64,000 nt of DNA from assembly GCA_036172665.1 (NCBI GenBank), contig CM069871.1:2852001-2916000 (forward strand). The letters are read 5' to 3'. Below the pieces are notes generated by a model that searched no databases, was not told the DNA's origin, and was given only the letters and a program-made list of their open reading frames with translations. Positions 59,401 through 64,000 of this stretch are shown here, in pieces (position 1 is the first letter of the stretch; each line of letters begins with the position of its first letter). Made by a program: the position numbers and the translations under genes. Source of the stretch: Prosopocoilus inquinatus. Its lineage: Eukaryota > Arthropoda > Insecta > Coleoptera > Lucanidae.

Positions 59401-61519
59401 TACAGCTTTTATTTTCATAGTTCAATGTTTTTCATTTGTTTTGTATTCATCGTAGCGGTAATTTTTTGTTTTATGCGATGTATTTGGTCGTACGATTCTT
59501 TCTTCGTTTTCTTTTTTATTACATTATTGTCCTTGTTTTACGCACAGTATTTTGTCCTTTTCTTTTTCCTTTTGTTTTTGGATTATTGTATTTTTTTCTA
59601 GTTTGCTTTTATTTTTTACGATTTTTTTGTTTCGCTCGGAAAACTTTGCATCATTCCGTTAAGGCTTAGTGTTTTCGAACTTCTTTTTGTGTTTTTTCGT
59701 TTTTCATGCTTCGAAGTTTCTTGCTGTTTCTTTCATTTCTCTTTTGTTTTTTTATATTTTTTGCAGGTTAATTTTTTTTTTTATTTGTTCATCAGATTTT
59801 TGATATTCCAAACAGGCGATTTTTTATTTGTTTCGTTTTTTTTTTGGTTCTTTGGGCTTCTATTTTTTTAACCAAAAACAAAAAAGAATAGTTCATACAA
59901 AAAGAGGATAGTTCACCTTGACAGCTGTCAAACATTCGATTTTTATTTTATTTTTTTCTTGTTTCTTTCTGCTTCTATTTTCTTACCAAAAAAATGCATT
60001 CGTATGATTAATTAATGATTCGTTTGTTTTTTATCGCCGCACATCAGATCAGATTTTTGATATTCCAAACCGGCGATTTTTTATTCGTTTTGTTTTTTCT
60101 TGTATTTTTCTGCTCCTATTTTTTTTAACCAAAAACAAAGAAAAAGGAAAAGAATAGTTCAAACAAAAGAGGACAGTTCACCTAGACAGCTGTCCAACCG
60201 GCGATTTTTTACTTGTTTCGTTTTTTTTTTCTTGTTTCCTTCTGCTTCTATTTTTTTTACCAAAAACAAAAAAAAAAAAAACAAGAAAGAATAGTTCACC
60301 TTGACAACCGTCAAATCAATTGCATTCGTATGATTAATTAATGATTCGTTTGTTTTATATCGCCACACTTCCAATCCGAAAACTTTAAGGTGGCATTATT
60401 ATTTTATGTTATATGTTATTTAGCACTTAATTATTTATAAATAATTTTTTTTTTGCGATTCGGTGTTCGGCGTAATCGGGCTACTGAGTTTGAGTTTGGC
60501 TATATGAAGAAAAATCTGGCAACCTTGCCGATATGATTATGGCTCGGTCTTACCACCTCCTGATAAATTTAACTGTCGGTTAATATCCTTGGAAAACACT
60601 GTGACGACAATGGTTCCTAGGATATTAACCGACAGTTAAATTTATCAGGAAACCTCCTAGGAAACCATTGTCGTCACAATGTTTTCCAAGGACATTAACC
60701 GAAGGTTAAATTTATCTGGAGGTGGTAAGATCGGGCCTATAACGTACAGTTGGCAACACTGAGAACGTGGAGTATCATCTCCATTCAACTAACGACATTG
60801 CAATCTCCATCTTTACTGTATTTAGCTCATTTCAATTCTTTTTTCTTATACGTCATATAAACTACTATGTTACAGTTCTCCGTAGACAATCGGTATACCT
60901 ATGCAAAAGAAAAGATTGTTCGTCACACCCCCACCACCCCTCCCTGGGTAATTTGTTATCACTTTTTACTTCGGTTTTCCCGAGATAAATCGTAGATCAT
61001 CTCGAAAACGGCGCGCCATTCAGATGCAGAGAAAGCCAGGCGGATTTATTCCCCTCACACAAATACAGCGTGTCCCAAAAATGCCCGCCTCTCCATAACA
61101 ATCGAGATAAACGTTTTTTAAACGCCAACATTAATTTAACTTCATATTATTAGATAGTATTAATATATAAATGATTACCTTCTTCGATCCAATTGATAAT
61201 GCGGCCTCCTCATTACCAGAAGCCTTGGAAGAATGTGGATGAAGACGCGCCGTACCCACGGGGCCATCGTGTGCGTTTGCGGGGACCGGAAGTGAACGTT
61301 TAGCACCACAACAGTTACACATATACTGCAAATCACAGGGTGTTCTGGTCTGTGTGGGGGGGCTGGTTAAAATTTGTCTCACCTGAAGGTATCTAGGATC
61401 ATAGTGAACAGTACGAACTTGCCGAGAAGAGGGACCACGAGCGATGTGGGAGGAATAATCTCGGCGAGCAACAGGAAGAACACGGTGAGCGACAGCAGAA
61501 TGGAGATTGATAAACTTAC
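47406..61519 (-). CDS. Nicotinic acetylcholine receptor alpha-type subunit, 3' half (5 exons, N-terminal part outside the window)
   Basis: Subunit of a pentameric acetylcholine-gated cation channel of neuronal membranes. Exons are 61519-61383, 61325-61179, 57169-57035, 52320-52092 and 47603-47406; they join in frame to 281 residues plus stop, all GT/AG. Introns are 57, 4009, 4714 and 4488 bp. Exon 1 here opens at the pore helix M2 ([15 protein letters not shown], then LLLAEIIPP) and runs into M3 ([14 protein letters not shown]). Exon 2 finishes M3 and holds [20 protein letters not shown]. Exons 3 and 4 encode the cytoplasmic loop, including [16 protein letters not shown] and the amphipathic [14 protein letters not shown]. 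Exon 5 is M4 ([20 protein letters not shown]) and a short extracellular tail ending in ATSL. It resembles the insect alpha1/alpha4 (ALS-like) group. The vicinal cysteines that define an alpha subunit lie upstream, beyond 64000, so the subtype is by resemblance. No M1 or ligand-binding exon is visible between 61520 and 64000. Confidence 0.95.
47636..47697. other. CpG-rich patch just upstream of the nAChR M4 exon
   Basis: About 60 bp of very high G+C with dense CG dinucleotides (CGCCGCGGCGCGGCGC in the middle), 33 bp from the acceptor of the last exon. Self-complementary in parts. Function unknown. Confidence 0.6.
48321..49238. mobile_element. ACAGTTTCCTGTA element interrupted by another transposon
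   Basis: Left end GACAATTACAGTTTCCTGTA at 48321, right end CAGGAAACTGTAATTGCC at 49238, TA on both sides. Removing 48360-49102 leaves about 175 bp, comparable to the 208-bp sister at 42917-43124. Confidence 0.85.
48360..49102. mobile_element. GGGTACATG element, copy 2 (743 bp)
   Basis: Same ends and almost the same sequence as 31808-32554, again TA-flanked, inserted inside 48321-49238. The stop in the possible THAP relic is shared, so it pre-dates both insertions. Confidence 0.88.
51083..51185. repeat. Small inverted repeat
   Basis: CAAAGCGAGGATTAAAA at the left and TTTTATCCTCGCTTTG at the right around a GC-richer loop; probably a short MITE. Confidence 0.6.
51207..51704. mobile_element. 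CAGGGTG palindromic element, 498 bp, in nAChR intron
   Basis: TA-flanked ends CAGGGTGTAACTTT and AAAGTTACACCCTG. Inner marks also pair (CATAGTTTCTGAGATA against TATCTCAGAAACCATG). Confidence 0.88.
52430..53371. mobile_element. CAGGGTG element with inner CAGGGTG element, 942 bp
   Basis: TA-flanked ends CAGGGTGTTTCACTT and AAGTGAAACACCCTG, with ATATCTCTCTGGTTA paired further in. A second terminus (CAGGGTGTTCCG at about 52554) with degenerate partner near 52600 lies inside. Confidence 0.8.
53452..56210. repeat. Higher-order tandem array with recurrent hairpins
   Basis: The mark TTTTTCGTACAG recurs at about 53492, 54016, 54438, 54966 and 55495, with steps of 524, 422, 528 and 529 bp. The two 528-bp units from 54443 and 54971 are nearly identical. 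Each is built of two related halves (TTGTTCACTTCGCGCC in one, TGTTCATTTCACGCCCTG in the other). At least eight hairpins pair GTCTTTCTATAACATTTTAT with its complement around a loop containing TTGCAAACC. Confidence 0.9.
58030..58640. repeat. Tandem array, four units of about 170 bp
   Basis: ATGCTGATGAAAGA recurs (first copy diverged) at about 58034, 58200, 58378 and 58542, followed in each by TGGCGCTTACTCGAAACAAA and GTTGATGCAAAATTAA. Unit length 164-178 bp. Confidence 0.88.
58850..59065. repeat. Short tandem triplicate, about 99-bp period
   Basis: ACCGTGGATTTCTCGTTTAC at about 58850 and 58950 and ACCATGGATTTCTCGTTTAC at 59047, separated by palindromic AT-rich filler. Confidence 0.85.
60541..60737. 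mobile_element. Harbinger-like MITE, 197 bp
   Basis: Ends GGCTCGGTCTTACCACCTCC and GGAGGTGGTAAGATCGGGCC, flanked by TAT on both sides (60538-60540 and 60738-60740). The interior repeats TTAACCGACAGTTAAATTTA in inverted copies. Distant kin of the GGCCCG elements at 22523 and 22925. Confidence 0.82.
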
Positions 61520-61973
61520 CTAAAATAATATTAATATTACTTTTTAATCATATTTTTACCTAAGTTTAAGTTCGATCGTTCTTCGATAAGAAAAAAAAAA
61601 AATATATACGTATTATTAAAAAAGCTGGAGTAGCAGCAGTTGCCAAACGTCCTAGTTTCGGTGGAAGTCTCCTTGGCAAGGAAACTACTCTTAAATTCTT
61701 AATCAAGTGAGAATGTAAATGTTCTACTTCAGAATGAACTTAATATAAAGTGTGTTATCCTTGCTTCTAAATTGGAGGTCCATGTGGCGCCTTTACAAGT
61801 ATATTAACTAGAAAGATATATACCGTCTGTCCCAATAAAGATGACACTCGGTGATATACAGATAGATAAATCAATAATACTTCATCTTGTTTTGTTCTTA
61901 TACCTAAATATTCTGTTATTCTAAAAAAAAAAAAAAACAATTCGTATACCTTTTAGACAAATCGATACCCTAA

Positions 61974-63617
61974 TCAGGGTTGGGCGTTGGAAAGCTGAGG
62001 AAAAGCTCTGTAAATCCCGCGCTTAAGTTGAATTCAAAAATTACAAGCGCGATCGCGAGGGGAGGGAGAGACGTTCATTTACTTGAGCGAATAAAAAAAG
62101 AACGCGTCGCCGCTTTTGAATTTTGATTGTAACTCGAGAACGCGTTCGTCGATTGTTTTTTGGTAAACGGCGTTGGAAAGCTGAGGAAAAGCTCTGTAAA
62201 TCCCGCGCTTAAGTTGAATTAAAAAATTACAAGCGCGATCGCGAGGGGAGGGAGAGACGTTCATTTACTTGAGCGAATAAAAAAAGAACGCGTCGCCGCT
62301 TTTGAATTTTGATTGTAACTCGAGAACGCGTTCGTCGATTGTTTTTTGGTAAACGGCGTTGGAAAGCTGAGGAAAAGCTCTGTAAATCCCGTGCTTAAGT
62401 TGAATTGAAAAATTACAAGCGCGATCGCGAGGGGAGGGAGAGACGTTCATTTCATTGAGCGAATAAAAAAGTGTGGCTTTTGAATTTTGATTGTAACTCG
62501 AGAACGCGTTCGTCGATTGTTTTTTGGTAAACGGCGTTGGAAAGCTGAGGAAAAGCTCTGTAAATCCCGCGCTTAAATTTCATATAAAAATTAGAAGCGT
62601 GATCGCGAGGGGAGGGAGAGACGTTCATTTACTTGAGCGAATAAAAAAAGAACGCGTCGCCGCTTTTGAATTTTGATTGTAACTCGAGAACGCGTTCGTC
62701 GATTGTTTTTTGGTAAACGGCGTTGGAAAGCTGAGGAAAAGCTCTGTAAATCCCGCGCTTAAATTGAATTCAAAAATTACAAGCGCGAACGCGAGGGGAG
62801 GGAGAGACGTTCATTTAATTGAACGAATGAAAAACGTGCCGCCGCTTTTGAATTTTGATTATAACTCGAGAACGCGTTCGTCGATTGTTTTTTGGTAAAC
62901 GGCGTTGGAAAGCTGAGGAAAAGCTCTGTAAATCCCACGCTTAAATTGAATTAAAAAATTACAAGCGCGATCGCGAGGGGAGGGAGAGACCTTCATTTAA
63001 TTGAGCGAATAAAAAAAAGAATGCGTCGCCGCTTTTGAATTTTGATTGTAACTCGAGAACGCATTCGTCGTTTGTTTTTTGGTAAACGGCGTTGGAAAGC
63101 TGAGGAAAAGTTCTGTAAATCCCACGCTTAAATTGAATTAAAAAATTACAAGCGCGATCGCGAGGGGAGGGAGAGACGTTCATTTAATTGAGCGAATAAA
63201 AAACGCGTCGCTTTTGCATTTTGATTGTAACTGAAGAACGCGTTCGTCGATTGTTTTTTGGTAAACGGCGTTGGAAAGCTGAGGAAAAGCTCTGTAAATC
63301 CCGCGCTTAAGTTGAATTAAAAAATTACAACCGCGAACGCGAGGGGAGGGAGAGACGCTCATTTAATTGAGCGAATAAAAAACGCGCCGCCGCTTTGGAA
63401 TTTTGATTATAACTCAAGAATGCGTTCGTCGATTGTTTTTTTTTTTTTTTTTTGTAAAAGGCGTTGGAAAGCTGAGAGAAAAGCTTAGTAAATCTCACGC
63501 TTAAATTTAGTTCAAAAAAATTACAAGGCCCGAAAAACAAATTTATTTGAAAAATGCACCCGCTTTCCCTTTTGCAGTTGTTGCTTACCCGCAGTAAATC
63601 ATCACGAGCCGCCACTG
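61974..63617. mobile_element. Possible hAT-type element framing a satellite, 1.64 kb
   Basis: Starts CAGGGTTGGGCG and ends TCACGAGCCGCCACTG, the latter the same end as the hAT element at 46063-47206. Flanks ACCCTAAT (61966-61973) and ACCCTGAT (63618-63625) match at 7 of 8 positions, as expected of an old duplication. The two ends are not good inverted repeats, so this is tentative. Confidence 0.55.
61985..63530. repeat. Satellite array, nine units of about 185 bp
   Basis: CGTTGGAAAGCTGAGGAAAA starts units at 61985, 62171, 62356, 62534, 62721, 62903, 63089 and 63269, with a diverged one at 63462; steps 178-193 bp. Units share CAAGCGCGATCGCGAGGGGA and AACTCGAGAACGCGTTCGTC. Each yields the same roughly 60-residue minus-strand frame, a by-product of the repeat. 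It lies upstream of the M2 exon, inside the nAChR gene if the gene continues rightwards. Confidence 0.95.
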
Positions 63618-63625
63618 ACCCTGAT

Positions 63626-64000
63626 AACATTAATAAAATTTCTATTTCAATTATTTGACCACAAAATGAAAAATGTTACGTTTTACTTTCTTAAATTCAA
63701 TTAAATTAAATTAGAAAAAAAAAACAAAAAGTAAATCAAATCGAATAAAAGAGAGAACAAAATGGCGGCGGCGATGAATCGATGGCGGCATTAAACTGTA
63801 AAAATACTCAGACTGAATAAACAAAAAAAAAAGAAAAACAAAAGACGATCAAGTGATAATTTAAAAACAAAACCAAGTCGAATAAAATCAAACAAAAAAC
63901 ATGGTGAGCGCTCGCTAGAAAATGAAAACAAAACAAACGAAATCTATTAAAAGAAAAAACAAACTCCATCAAACGATTAAATTAAAAATTAAATGAAATG
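63626..64000. other. A-rich non-coding stretch at the right edge
   Basis: Low-complexity A-rich sequence with AATGGCGGCGGCGATG near 63760. No M1 or ligand-binding exon of the nAChR gene is visible. Confidence 0.4.

Larger units (their letters stand above)
57170..61178 (-). other. nAChR intron between exons 2 and 3 (4.0 kb)
   Basis: Holds a tandem array (58030-58640), a short 99-bp triplicate (58850-59060), a T-rich block (about 58660-59900), degenerate repeats with GACAGCTGTC (59790-60330) and a MITE (60541-60737). No exon recognised. Confidence 0.8.

Noticed and set aside
59051..59871. Overlapping hydrophobic open frames in the nAChR intron
   Set aside because: T-rich low-complexity sequence in an intron; frames overlap one another and resemble no family.
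62079..63630. Repeated minus-strand frame of about 60 residues (starting NVSPSPRDRACNF)
   Set aside because: Each copy is one satellite unit; unit lengths are not all multiples of three, there is no splice or promoter context, and the repetition is explained by the DNA array.
1..64000. tRNA, rRNA and other structured RNA genes
   Set aside because: I scanned by eye for the tRNA B-box (GGTTCGANTCC) and conserved rRNA stretches and found none; a tRNAscan/Infernal run would be decisive.

Overview
This is animal, almost certainly insect, nuclear DNA: AT-rich, intron-containing and packed with short non-autonomous DNA transposons and small satellites. Very short introns (49-81 bp) beside multi-kilobase ones, plus an insect-type acyl-CoA desaturase pair and a nicotinic acetylcholine receptor (nAChR) gene, suggest an insect, possibly a beetle; the order is a guess. 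I see no bacterial genes, rRNA, tRNA or CRISPR array.

Only three protein-coding genes can be supported. (1) A plus-strand delta-9-type acyl-CoA desaturase with four coding exons (8313-14070, 349 aa). (2) A second desaturase on the minus strand (20329-19113, 323 aa), convergent with the first and interrupted at the same codon phases, so the two are paralogues. (3) The 3' half of an nAChR alpha-type subunit on the minus strand (61519-47406), from membrane segment M2 through M4 to the stop. Its ligand-binding exons lie beyond the right edge. Exon junctions for all three were set by hand from GT/AG sites and reading-frame continuity.

Layout: 1-7150 is repeats and a pyrimidine-rich stretch. 7151-14450 is desaturase 1 with its 5' flank and 3' UTR. 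14451-19077 is an AT-rich inverted repeat region between the convergent genes. 19078-20352 is desaturase 2. 20353-47280 is 27 kb without a recognisable gene, built from nested transposons and tandem arrays. 47281-64000 is the nAChR gene, whose introns of 4.0-4.7 kb hold palindromic elements, a higher-order repeat array and, upstream of the first visible exon, a 185-bp satellite inside a hAT-like frame.

The main non-genic theme is nesting. At least six elements have TA-flanked CAGGGT ends, and several are near-perfect palindromes. PIF/Harbinger-like MITEs carry 3-bp TWA-type duplications, and one has a paralogous empty site nearby. A hAT element has a perfect 8-bp duplication. At least 16 copies of the nuclear-receptor half-site TCAAGGTCA are spread over three related AT-rich repeat blocks. 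I found no convincing new multi-gene system; the notable material is repeat architecture and the desaturase pair.
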